A stretch of 62,000 bases of DNA from Zygnema cylindricum (Eukaryota > Streptophyta > Zygnematophyceae > Zygnematales > Zygnemataceae), in NCBI GenBank assembly GCA_037447655.1, contig JBBHKE010003190.1, forward strand, positions 117,424 through 179,423, read 5' to 3'. The notes under the pieces are model-generated. The model did no database searches and was not told the origin of the DNA. It saw only the letters and a program-made list of their open reading frames with translations. Shown in pieces: positions 9,100 through 17,331 of the stretch (positions are counted from its first letter, which is position 1; every line of letters begins with the position of its first letter). The position numbers and the translations under genes were made by a program.

Positions 9100-10002
9100 G
9101 TTGCTCAGAATTCTGTCATAGAAAACCACGTATTTGAACCATGGTTTATGGTTATATTTGAAATGCCTTATCCAATAGGCGTTGACGAAACGATACACGC
9201 TACGGGTTTCAAAGATATATAAAATTTAACGCAACAGCTAATTAATGGCAGACTAACGAAAAGGAGCAATTCATGCATGTACGCGAATCTGAACCGTGTA
9301 AAATATGTTTTGATCGGACGGCCGCCATTGTAGCCGCCACGCGAAGTGAGCTTTTGGCGGCATTTGGCGATAGCGTCACACGGTGCCACGTGGCGTCACA
9401 CTATTTGATACCGGAGAAGATGGGAGGAGGAACCATGGCTCTCGATTTCACAAGTGTCACCTTGAAGACCATGTCGTACAATGGCCGTACAATAAGTACA
9501 TCTCCTATTGTACCTTCTTGAACTATATAGTGTTCCTATTGGACTAGGGTTTAGTAGTAGGTAGTCGTGAGTAGGCAGACCAAGACTTAGTGATATTTAG
9601 GTACCTCTCTCTAAGAGAGCTTGTAACTATAAAGGTCATCTTTGACCAACCATAACTTAATGCTCGGGTGAGCAAATTCAGTGATCCTTTTTGGTGCACA
9701 CTCAGGGGAGTCTAAGCTACACAAGGGTGTAGTCGGTCAGAGTCTTTGCGTGCCAGGGTGGCACTTATTCAGTGGGAAAGTAAAAGTGAGGAATATTGTC
9801 CAAAACACATATTCAAGCTTTGCATTCTGTGGTGGAACTCAGCACACAGAAGGTCTTCTCTTCATAGGGGTGAAGTTGTATTGGGGTTCTAATTATCAAG
9901 GGATCATTCATTTGGGTTTATATCAACTAGGAGTCACCACTATCTAGATTAGCTTCTTTTGGATCTGCGAATTCTGTGGGTAATGGAGCCCATAGAATTT
10001 CA
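9100..10002 (+). repeat. Lone LTR, A core with E tail, in element C gag
   Basis: Matches element 1 LTR from the tRNA-like unit (degenerate here, about 9128-9190, with TATTTGAACC) through the GCCACGTGGCG block, GTAC cluster, TATA, leader hairpins and the GAATTCTGTGGGTAATGGAG hairpin, ending TTTCA at 10002. No primer-binding site or internal region follows, so it is a solo LTR or a 3' LTR remnant. The left edge and the target duplication are not resolved. Confidence 0.75.
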
Positions 10003-10237
10003 AGTGCATTTCCACGAGGTGTAGACCTCGGGAAGTTTTTGTAAACCTGACTTTGTTGCCATCCCGACCTGTATAAACCTCTATCGTTAGCTTTTTTAAG
10101 CTTAGGACAAAATTTGTATCCATGACCTCTCTCACTACAATAAAAACATGCATTGTTGGATTTTCTATTCCCACTATGATTAAACTATTTGAGCTGATTA
10201 AACTGATTTCTTTTCTGATTAAACTGTCCTTTCCTCT
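10003..10237 (-). pseudogene. Element C Gag zinc-knuckle fragment
   Basis: The minus strand reads NACFYCSERGHGYKFCPKLKK, a CCHC zinc knuckle (C-x2-C-x4-H-x4-C), followed by the basic segment to YKNFPRSTP. It joins in frame with the gag N-terminal part at 16662 once element 2 is disregarded; the CCTCT target duplicate marks the join. A repeat of 10020-10237 occurs at 15554-15771. Confidence 0.8.
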
Positions 10238-10388
10238 TGTTGAAAAGAGGTAATTAATAGTTCACTTCCCTATTTTAGTTTCGCCTTAAAGAAAGAGAGT
10301 GAGGACCAAAGGCGCGCCATGGCTGCCGCCATATTTAGAAAGTGGCAGTTTTTGCAGTTTAGGGTATTTTGGCTAAAATGATGCCAAG

Positions 10389-10454
10389 GTCTAGATTTGA
10401 ACCTATGACCTCTAGATTATCTATAGCCTTACGCCTTAACCATTAAGGCGTTAC
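10389..10454 (-). other. tRNA-like Pol III unit, antisense in element 2 5' LTR
   Basis: On the minus strand there is a perfect D-arm-like hairpin CGCCTTAA-TGG-TTAAGGCG, then GGTTCAAATCTAG (B box) and a TTTT run shortly downstream (CATCATTTTAG). A TATATA tract lies about 35 bases upstream. The copy in the 3' LTR is at 15922-15988. T-arm pairing is weak, so it looks like a retained promoter rather than a working tRNA. Confidence 0.6.
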
Positions 10455-10898
10455 GAAACGATACACGTGACTGGTTTCATAAATATATAAACATTAACGA
10501 AACAGCTAATTAACAGCAGACTAACCAAAAGGAGCAATTTCTGCATGTACGCGAATCTGAACCGTGTAAAATATGTTTTGATCGGACGGTCGGCATTATA
10601 GCCGCCACGCGAAGTGAGCCTTTTGGCGGCATACGGATATAGCGTCACGGGGTGCCACGTGGCGCCACATTATTTGATACCAAAGAAGATGGGAGGAGGA
10701 ACCATGGCTTCCGATATGACAGGTGTCACCTTGTAGACCTTGTCGTACAATGGTTATACAATAAGTACATCGCTCATTGTACTTTCTTGTACTTTATAGT
10801 GTTTCTATTGGACTAGGGTTTAATAGTAGGTAGTCGTGAGTAGGCAGACCGAGACTTAGTAATATTTAGGTACCTCTCTCTCTAAGAGAGCTTGTAAC

Positions 10899-11035
10899 TA
10901 TAAAGGTCATCTTTGACCAGCCATAACTTACTGCTCGGGTGAGCAAATTCAGTGATTCTTTTTGCGTTTGACTCAGGGGAGTCTTGTCCTCACAAGGGTG
11001 AGAGTGGTCAGAATATTTGTGTGCCTGGGCGGCGC
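10899..11035 (+). promoter_or_regulatory. TATA box and leader hairpin array, element 2
   Basis: TATAAA at 10899-10904 is followed by GCTC/GAGC (10933-10944), GACTC-AGGG-GAGTC (10970-10983), CTCAC-AAGG-GTGAG (10989-11002) and GTGCC/GGCGC (11021-11035, with one G-T pair). Stem sequences differ from those of element 1 while pairing is kept. Confidence 0.6.
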
Positions 11036-11095
11036 TTATTCAGCGGGAAAGTAGAAGGGGCAAATATTATCCTAGAGGCTTTACATACGCTGCTC

Positions 11096-11124
11096 ATTCT
11101 GTGGGTCAATGGAGACCACAGAAT
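11096..11124 (+). promoter_or_regulatory. Start-codon hairpin, element 2
   Basis: ATTCTGTGGGTC (11096-11107) pairs with GACCACAGAAT (11114-11124), with one bulged G. The loop AATGGA contains the gag ATG at 11109. The hairpin ends four bases before the primer-binding site. Confidence 0.65.
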
Positions 11125-13214
11125 TTCAGGTTATGGGCCCACCCTCTAGGGTGCCAATATTTGATGGATCAGACTTTCTTTATTGGGAAATGATGATGGA
11201 GGGAGAACTATTTGAGAAGCATCTATGGGGCATAGTGTCTGGACAAATTCGATGCCCACCTCCACTTGGGTTTGGAGGGACACGTTTTTCTGGCACCTCC
11301 GCCTCTACAGTTGGTAGAACAGCTGCCACCATCACCGAGGATGAAGATGAGGAAGGAGAGGAGATTGTCATGGAAGGAGAAAAGGGAGGAGTTGCAACTC
11401 AAGTGACACCATTGCCGAAGGCGATACCGGCAGCAGCACCACCAAAAACGGCGACAAGGGTTCAGACCGAAAGATCGGAGTATGAAAAGTGGAACTACAA
11501 AGACAAGGTTGCTAAGCTCTTAATTCTTAAAAGTGTAGCAAAGGGCATTGCCATTCCCCTTATGCATGTCAAATCTTCATCTCAGATTTGGATATCACTA
11601 GTTAACAAATATAAGAGTGGATCATTGCAGCAGCAACAGTTGGCAGAAAATAAGATTGCAGCTTATACTTATAAGGGAGGAAGTATGGATAATTATTGCA
11701 ATGATTTAGGCGCATTGTTTGGAGAGTTAGAGAGTGCAGGTAACTCATGGTCTGAGAGACAAAGAGTGAACACATTAATGATGAAACTACCTGAAGAGTA
11801 TGAGAATATCATTAACCGATTGCAAGACATAGGAGATAGCAATTGGAATTGGGATGACACTGTGGGAATGATTTTAGTGAAAGAAAGCACCATAGAGCTT
11901 AGGAGAGGGAGTCCAAGTGTTCAAGCATTGTCTGCAGGAGCTGATTGGCGGAAGCGTGATGAGGGGAGAGGGAAAGATCCCTATCGAAACTTTGGTGGAA
12001 GAGGACAAGGAGGTGGCAGATTTGATAGACAGGGGAGAGGAACTTCTCGAGGAGGATTATGTCACTTCTGCAAGAAACCGGGACACTATATGGCAGATTG
12101 TGTCAGACTTGCAGATCTTCGACTGAAAGATGGTCAAGGAACCTCAAAGGACGGAGGAAAGAAAAAGGCTTTCCTGACTCAAGTTCTTGATGAGGAAGGG
12201 GAAGAAAAAACTGAACCTGAAGAGGAGCTTGAGGAGCTTCTCCTTAATCAGAAAAACACTGAAAAGCATGTCGACATTCCACGGAGACAAAAGTGTGCTT
12301 TCGGAGGTAAGAGGGATCCACCCGAGGATGGGTGGATCATAGACTCAGGGGCTTCAATGCATATGTGCAAAGATAAGCGGTGGTTCACTAAATTGAGAAA
12401 GATCCCAACAGTTGAGATAGAGTACGGAGATGGTAGAGTAGAAACCACAAATCTTGTTGGAACTGTTGACTTGAAGGTTCTAGTTGATGGAAAGGCCTCA
12501 ATTGTAACACTCTTAGACGTTCTTTACATTCCACAACTTAGCAAGAACCTAGTCTCAACAGCTGTCCTAGATGAAAAGGAGTTTGAAACAGGAACTAGGA
12601 AAGGAATCTTCACAACAAGCTTTGATAATGAGGTTTATTTCATAGCTGAGAAGGGCAATCAAGGAATGTTCAGAATTGTTCTTTGCAATGAAAAGAGTGT
12701 TCTCTACTCGTGTGCAAGTGAGATGATGCTTTGGCATAAAAGGTTGGGGCATGTGCATCTAGATAGATTAAAGAAAATGAAGAAAAAGGGAATAGTGGAG
12801 GGTATTACTTTTGAAGATGATGAGACCTTTGATGATTGTAGTGGATGTGCCCAAGGGAAGATTCATAGACTTCCATTTCCAAAGGCAACCACATTTAGGA
12901 GAGAGAAAGTATTAGATCTAGTTCACACTGATGTTTGGGGACCTGCTAGGTATGCTTCACATGGGGGGAAGAGATGGATGTTAACTATCACAGATGATTG
13001 GTCTAGATACACGAAGGTATACTTTCTCAGACATAAGTCAGAGGTATTAAGATGTTTCAAAGAGTATAAAGTATGGAGTGAAAAGCTACATGAAACCTCA
13101 ATAAAAGAGATAAGAAGTGATAATGGGAAAGAATACACCTCAAGGGATTTTGAAGAATATCTTAAAGAAGAAGGAATTCATCATGAGAAAACTGTTCCCT
13201 ATAATCCGGAATAA
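11109..13214 (+). CDS. Element 2 Gag-protease-integrase (first part of gag-pol, ends at an in-frame stop)
   Basis: A Ty1/copia polyprotein. METTEFQVMGPPSRVPIFDG starts within the LTR, and the VMGPP codons are the primer-binding site. The Gag body includes YTYKGGSMDNYCNDLG. The zinc knuckle CHFCKKPGHYMADC is at residues about 318-331, and the protease WIIDSGASMHMC has its DSG at about 412-414. The GAG-pre-integrase finger runs from WHKRLGHVHLDRL to CSGCAQGK, about 540-590. The integrase core has its first Asp in LVHTDVWGP (about 605) and its second in IRSDNGKEY (about 669). The frame stops at a TAA (13212-13214) two codons after NP of the PE-NGVAER motif; the same frame continues beyond. A C-to-T change of a Gln codon explains the stop. 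The element was probably active until recently. Confidence 0.93.
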   Translation: METTEFQVMGPPSRVPIFDGSDFLYWEMMMEGELFEKHLWGIVSGQIRCPPPLGFGGTRFSGTSASTVGRTAATITEDEDEEGEEIVMEGEKGGVATQVTPLPKAIPAAAPPKTATRVQTERSEYEKWNYKDKVAKLLILKSVAKGIAIPLMHVKSSSQIWISLVNKYKSGSLQQQQLAENKIAAYTYKGGSMDNYCNDLGALFGELESAGNSWSERQRVNTLMMKLPEEYENIINRLQDIGDSNWNWDDTVGMILVKESTIELRRGSPSVQALSAGADWRKRDEGRGKDPYRNFGGRGQGGGRFDRQGRGTSRGGLCHFCKKPGHYMADCVRLADLRLKDGQGTSKDGGKKKAFLTQVLDEEGEEKTEPEEELEELLLNQKNTEKHVDIPRRQKCAFGGKRDPPEDGWIIDSGASMHMCKDKRWFTKLRKIPTVEIEYGDGRVETTNLVGTVDLKVLVDGKASIVTLLDVLYIPQLSKNLVSTAVLDEKEFETGTRKGIFTTSFDNEVYFIAEKGNQGMFRIVLCNEKSVLYSCASEMMLWHKRLGHVHLDRLKKMKKKGIVEGITFEDDETFDDCSGCAQGKIHRLPFPKATTFRREKVLDLVHTDVWGPARYASHGGKRWMLTITDDWSRYTKVYFLRHKSEVLRCFKEYKVWSEKLHETSIKEIRSDNGKEYTSRDFEEYLKEEGIHHEKTVPYNPE
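11129..11143 (+). other. Primer-binding site, element 2
   Basis: GGTTATGGGCCCACC directly follows the LTR. It is the exact complement of the initiator tRNA-Met anticodon arm (GGTGGGCCCATAACC as DNA), not of the tRNA 3' end. This implies a cleaved half-tRNA primer, as in Drosophila copia and yeast Ty5. Confidence 0.85.
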
Positions 13215-15545
13215 AATGGAGTAGCAGAAAGAGTGAATAGAACTTTAGGAGATATGTCTAGAAGTATGTTAAGTGATAAGAGGATAGGGCTGCAGTTTTG
13301 GGCTGAGTCTATGAACTATGCTAATTTCATCAAAAATAGAGTCCTAACTTCAGCAAATAAGGAGGAAACTCCGTATGAGAGGTGGACAGGAAGAAAGCCT
13401 GATTTGTCTAGTTTGAGAGTGTTCGGAAGTCAAGTCTACAGTTTGGATTCCGATAAGACTAAATGGAAGTTAGAGGGAAGAGGGAAACCGGGATATCTTG
13501 TAGGATATGATGAGTGCACAAAAGGATACCGAGTGTATGACTTGAAAAAGAGAGATATAATTTTGGTAAAACACATAGTGGTGATGAATGAAGAGAAGTC
13601 CATTGATCCATTCAAATATAATAAGGAAGTCAAAATCAGATTTGAAACGGATCAGTTTTCTGACTTTGACTTTGAAAATGAAGAGAAGGAAGAGGGAGAA
13701 AAAGAAAAATCTGCAGATTTACCAAAGGAGAAGGAGGAAAGGACAACATCCGAGGCAACGCCACAATACGAAGTGGAAACAGATGAGGAACTTGATGAGA
13801 CACCGGAATTGGAAGATAGGGAAGCTGAAAATCTCCCAAAACGAAACCCAAGGATGCCTTCCATACCGGCGTCCGATTTTGAAGGGGGGAGAAGAAGTAG
13901 TAAACGACTTCAAGAAAGACAAGTAAATAACCAACTCACAAAGATGTCTCACCCAGATGAACCTCAAACATACTTAGAGGCCATAAACACTCCAGAAAGT
14001 AGCCGGTGGATCACAGCTATTAATGAAGAAATGGCCTCTATCATGGAAGCCAATACATGGGAGTTGGTAGATTGTCCACCGGACCGAAAACCGATCGGAT
14101 GTAAGTGGGTGTTTAAACTTAAATTAAACCCGGATAATACCATTGAGAGGTACAAAGCTAGGTTAGTTGCAAAAGGTTATACACAGAAAGAGGGGATAGA
14201 CTACGAAGAAACCTTTGCACCTGTAGTCAGATTTCCTTCTGTTAGAATCCTTTTAAGTATAGCCGCAGCGGAGGATATGGAAATCCACCAGATGGATATT
14301 AAAACTGCCTTTTTGCACGGAGAGTTGGAAGAAGAAATTTACATGAGGCAACCGGAAGGATTCGTGGAAAGTGGGGAAGAAAACAAAGTTTGCAAACTGA
14401 TAAAATCACTCTATGGGCTTAAGCAAGCCCCGCGACAGTGGAATATAAAGCTCGACGAATTTCTGACCGGTTTGGGGTATATCAGAATTAGTTCAGATCA
14501 CTCTATATATTTATTTGAGGATGAGAATGGAGTGATATTTATTGCTATTTATGTGGATGATTTGTTAGTCTTAAGCAAGTCTTTAGATAAAACTAACAAA
14601 CTAAAACGGGATCTTAGAACCAGTTTTGATATGAAAGATCTTGGCGAAGCAAAGTACATTTTGGGAATTCAAATGGAGAGAGATAGAGGGAATAGAATTA
14701 TAAGACTCACTCAAAAAGAAGCAATCGGTAATATGCTAGAAAAATTTCAAATGGAGAAAGCAAACGGATGTACTACTCCCATGGATTTGAAGAAAGTGAG
14801 TGAGGGGAGTGAAGAGGGAGGAATATTCATCATTAATGATGAGATGGACGAGATAGAAAGAAAATTTATGGAAAATATCCCTTATCGGCAGATTGTAGGC
14901 AGTTCAATTTATTTTATGAACTGTACCCGTCCGGATATAGCTGCAGCTGTAGGTGTCCTTAGTAGAAATCTAAATGAACCAAGAAAGAGAGATTGGGAGG
15001 CTGCCAAAAGGGTGATGAGGTATCTGGTGGGGACAAGGGAATTATGGTTGCATTTGGGAGGGGAGCACACTGACATCACCACTTGGAGTGATGCCATTTA
15101 TGGAGATGTGCCTTTAAGGAGGTGTACGACTGGATATGTGTTGCAAATTGGATCCGGTGCATGTTGTTGGAGTAGCAAGCAACAAAAAGTAGTTGCTCAG
15201 TCCACTATGGAGGCTGAATACATGGCTTCTTGTGCTGCCACCAAAGAATTAATGTGGGTTAAATCTCTTCTTGAAGAACTTGGGTTCATGAAGTCTGGAA
15301 CTCAACATGTTTTTTGTGATAATCAAGCTGCTATCTCGATTGCAGCTAATCCGAAACATCACTTCAAAGCTAAGCATATGGATATTAGACTAAGCTTTGT
15401 TAGAGAGAAGGTAGAAAATAAAATTATTAAACTGGTTCATAAAACGGATAGAGAAATGATTGCAGACATGATGACAAAAGCAGTGCCTTCCCCTAAGTTG
15501 ATTTATTGCAGAGAAAACTGTGGATTAAAATTGAAAAGTGACTAG
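13215..15545 (+). CDS. Element 2 integrase C-terminus, reverse transcriptase and RNase H
   Basis: In-phase continuation of the gag-pol frame after the stop. It begins at NGVAERVNRTL with the integrase Glu, then FWAESMNYANFIKNRV and the C-terminal GKPGYLVGYDE segment, then an acidic linker with SKRLQERQ. The RT runs from TWELVDCPPDRKPIGCKWVFK through FAPVVRFPSVRILLS and HQMDIKTAFLHGELEEEIYM to YGLKQAPRQW and IYVDDLLVLSK (catalytic DD near 14554). RNase H includes TTWSDAIYGD, CCWSSKQQKVVAQSTMEAEY and DNQAAISIAANPKHHFKAKHMDIR. It ends with DMMTKAVPSPKL...C and stops at 15543-15545. All catalytic residues I can place are present. Confidence 0.94.
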   Translation, partial: NGVAERVNRTLGDMSRSMLSDKRIGLQFWAESMNYANFIKNRVLTSANKEETPYERWTGRKPDLSSLRVFGSQVYSLDSDKTKWKLEGRGKPGYLVGYDECTKGYRVYDLKKRDIILVKHIVVMNEEKSIDPFKYNKEVKIRFETDQFSDFDFENEEKEEGEKEKSADLPKEKEERTTSEATPQYEVETDEELDETPELEDREAENLPKRNPRMPSIPASDFEGGRRSSKRLQERQVNNQLTKMSHPDEPQTYLEAINTPESSRWITAINEEMASIMEANTWELVDCPPDRKPIGCKWVFKLKLNPDNTIERYKARLVAKGYTQKEGIDYEETFAPVVRFPSVRILLSIAAAEDMEIHQMDIKTAFLHGELEEEIYMRQPEGFVESGEENKVCKLIKSLYGLKQAPRQWNIKLDEFLTGLGYIRISSDHSIYLFEDENGVIFIAIYVDDLLVLSKSLDKTNKLKRDLRTSFDMKDLGEAKYILGIQMERDRGNRIIRLTQKEAIGNMLEKFQMEKANGCTTPMDLKKVSEGSEEGGIFIINDEMDEIERKFMENIPYRQIVGSSIYFMNCTRPDIAAAVGVLSRNLNEPRKRDWEAAKRVMRYLVGTRELWLHLGGEHTDITTWSDAIYGDVPLRRCTTGYVLQIGSGACCWSSKQQKVVAQSTMEAEYMASCAATKELMWVKSLLEELGFMKSGTQHVFCDNQAAISIAANPKHHFKAKHMDIRLSFVREKVENKIIKLVHKTDREMIADMMTKAVPSPKLIYCRENCGLKLKSD

Positions 15546-15553
15546 GAATTAAG

Positions 15554-15771
15554 TGTAGACCTCGGGAAGTTTTTGTAAACCTGACTTTGTTGCCATCCCG
15601 ACCTGTATAAACCTCTATCGTTAGCTTTTTTAAGCTTAGGACAAAATTTGTATCCATGACCTCTCTCACTACAATAAAAACATGCATTGTTGGATTTTCT
15701 ATTCCCACTATGATTAAACTATTTGAGCTGATTAAACTGATTTCTTTTCTGATTAAACTGTCCTTTCCTCT
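15554..15771 (-). repeat. 218-base duplicate of the element 2 left flank (C zinc knuckle) before the 3' LTR
   Basis: Essentially identical to 10020-10237, including the CCTCT target duplicate at its end. Its presence inside the element, between GGAATTAAG and the 3' LTR, cannot result from normal reverse transcription. Unequal exchange with an allele carrying a solo LTR, or a mis-joined assembly of two haplotypes, would give this structure. Confidence 0.88.
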
Positions 15772-16661
15772 TGTTGAAAAGAGGTAATTAATAGTTCACT
15801 TCCCTATTTTAGTTTCGCCTTAAAGAAAGAGAGTGAGGACCAAAGGCGCGCCATGGCTGCCGCCATATTTAGAAAGTGGCAGTTTTTGCAGTTTAGGGTA
15901 TTTTGGCTAAAATGATGCCAAGGTCTAGATTTGAACCTATGACCTCTAGATTATCTATAGCCTTACGCCTTAACCATTAAGGCGTTACGAAACGATACAC
16001 GTGACTGGTTTCATAAATATATAAACATTAACGAAACAGCTAATTAACAGCAGACTAACCAAAAGGAGCAATTTCTGATGTACGCGAATCTGAACCGTGT
16101 AAAATATGTTTTGATCGGACGGCCGGCATTATAGCCGCCACGCGAAGTGAGCTTTTTGGCGGCATACGGATATAGCGTCACGCGGTGCCACGTGGCGCCA
16201 CATTATTTGATACCGGAGAAGATGGGAGGAGGAACCATGGCTTCCGATATGACAGGTCTCACCTTGTAGACCTTGTTGTACAATGGTTGTACAATAAGTA
16301 CATCGCCCATTGTACCTTCTTGTACTTTATAGTGTTCCTATTGGACTAGGGTTTAATAGTAGGTAGTCGTGAGTAGGCAGACCGAGACTTAGTAATATTT
16401 AGGTACCTCTCTCTCTAAGAGAGCTTGTAACTATAAAGGTCATCTTTGACCAGCCATAACTTACTGCTCGGGTGAGCAAATTCAGTGATTCTTTTTGCGT
16501 TTGACTCAGGGGAGTCTTGTCCTCACAAGGGTGAGAGTGGTCAGAATATTTGTGTGCCTGGGCGGCGCTTATTCAGCGGGAAAGTAGAAGGGGCAAATAT
16601 TATCCTAGAGGCTTTACATACGCTGCTCATTCTGTGGGTCAATGGAGACCACAGAATTTCA
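15772..16661 (+). repeat. Element 2 3' LTR
   Basis: Matches 10238-11128 with about one base deleted (TGATGTACG for TGCATGTACG) and a few substitutions. It ends TTTCA, followed by the CCTCT target duplicate and then element C gag. Confidence 0.94.
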
Positions 16662-17331
16662 CCTCTCAAAGTCTGAATTAAAAGCCTCCACCTGCTCAAA
16701 ATTGAGAATATTAGATGTAGTTTCCTCTTCTAGCAAAATATTGATAGCTGACTGTATAGTCCAGCTAGCTTTATCTTTCTGTTTGAAAATATCAGATGCT
16801 CCTTTCATACTACGAGTGAGACCCCTTATGAGCAACGCTGCCTGTTGAAACTGATGAAACTCCCCACCTGCACAAGCATATGCATCTACAAAGATGCGAA
16901 ACTTGTGAGAATATTCAGCCATTGTACCGCCAGTGTACTTATAGTCCCAAAATTTTCCAGCCAATAAGAGTTATTTCGAACATTAGCCTTTGCATAATCA
17001 TTTTGAAGAGATTTCCAGATATCAATTGTTTTTTTCATTTTTATCCGAGAAATAGCTATGTCCTCAGATATACAAAATTTCAGAATAGAACGAGCTTGCG
17101 TATTTTTCTTAGACCATGACGGATCAGATTCATCCAGCGATCAGATTCATCCAGAGAACCATCTAATATGTCCAAAAGATTGACATTTTCAAAATGTGTT
17201 TCCACCATATCCGCCCAGTAAACATACTTTTCACTGGAAAAGATAGGAATTCTTGATGACAGGCCCATAACCAATTGTTCTACGACCACCGGTGAAGCTT
17301 GAGGAGCAGCAGTAGTAGTAGAAGTAGACAT
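16662..17331 (-). pseudogene. Element C Gag, N-terminal part (broken)
   Basis: It starts at the ATG 17331-17329 (MSTSTTTAAPQ), located inside the LTR, then VMGLSSRIPIFSSEKYVYWADMVE, the copia Gag entry. A 16-base tandem duplication near 17125-17155 and a frameshift follow. The second frame (16964-16659) reads WDYKYTGGTMAEYSHKFR, ALLIRGLTRSM and VEAFNSDFER, up to the zinc-knuckle part at 10237. Not functional. Confidence 0.83.
17261..17272 (-). other. Primer-binding site, element C
   Basis: The minus strand reads GGTTATGGGCCT just inside the LTR end ..GTAGAACA (a few bases between). Eleven bases match the initiator tRNA-Met anticodon arm, so this divergent lineage uses the same primer type. 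Confidence 0.65.

Larger units (their letters stand above)
10238..11128 (+). repeat. Element 2 5' LTR (pure A type)
   Basis: Starts TGTTGAAAAGAGG and ends TTTCA. In order it holds the antisense tRNA-like unit (10389-10454), a CACGTGAC motif, ATCGGACGGTCGG, GCCACGTGGCGCCAC, a GTAC cluster (10735-10790), CTATTGGAC, TATAAA (10899-10904) and the leader hairpins. The gag ATG is at 11109 in the loop of the terminal hairpin. Confidence 0.93.
10238..16661 (+). mobile_element. Element 2: near-intact Ty1/copia retrotransposon
   Basis: LTRs at 10238-11128 and 15772-16661 (891 and 890 bases, few differences), target duplication CCTCT at 10233-10237 and 16662-16666, and a half-tRNA primer-binding site. 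The single gag-pol frame is broken by only one stop codon. Between the end of pol and the 3' LTR there is an abnormal 218-base copy of the left flank (15554-15771) instead of the normal polypurine tract. It is inserted in the gag of element C. Confidence 0.93.

Noticed and set aside
10020-10237. Reading 10020 as the true start of the element 2 LTR
   Set aside because: The longer repeat looked like an LTR of 1109 bases, but the CCTCT duplication and the TGTTGAAAAGAGG start shared with 59239 show that the LTR begins at 10238 and that the extra 218 bases are duplicated flank.
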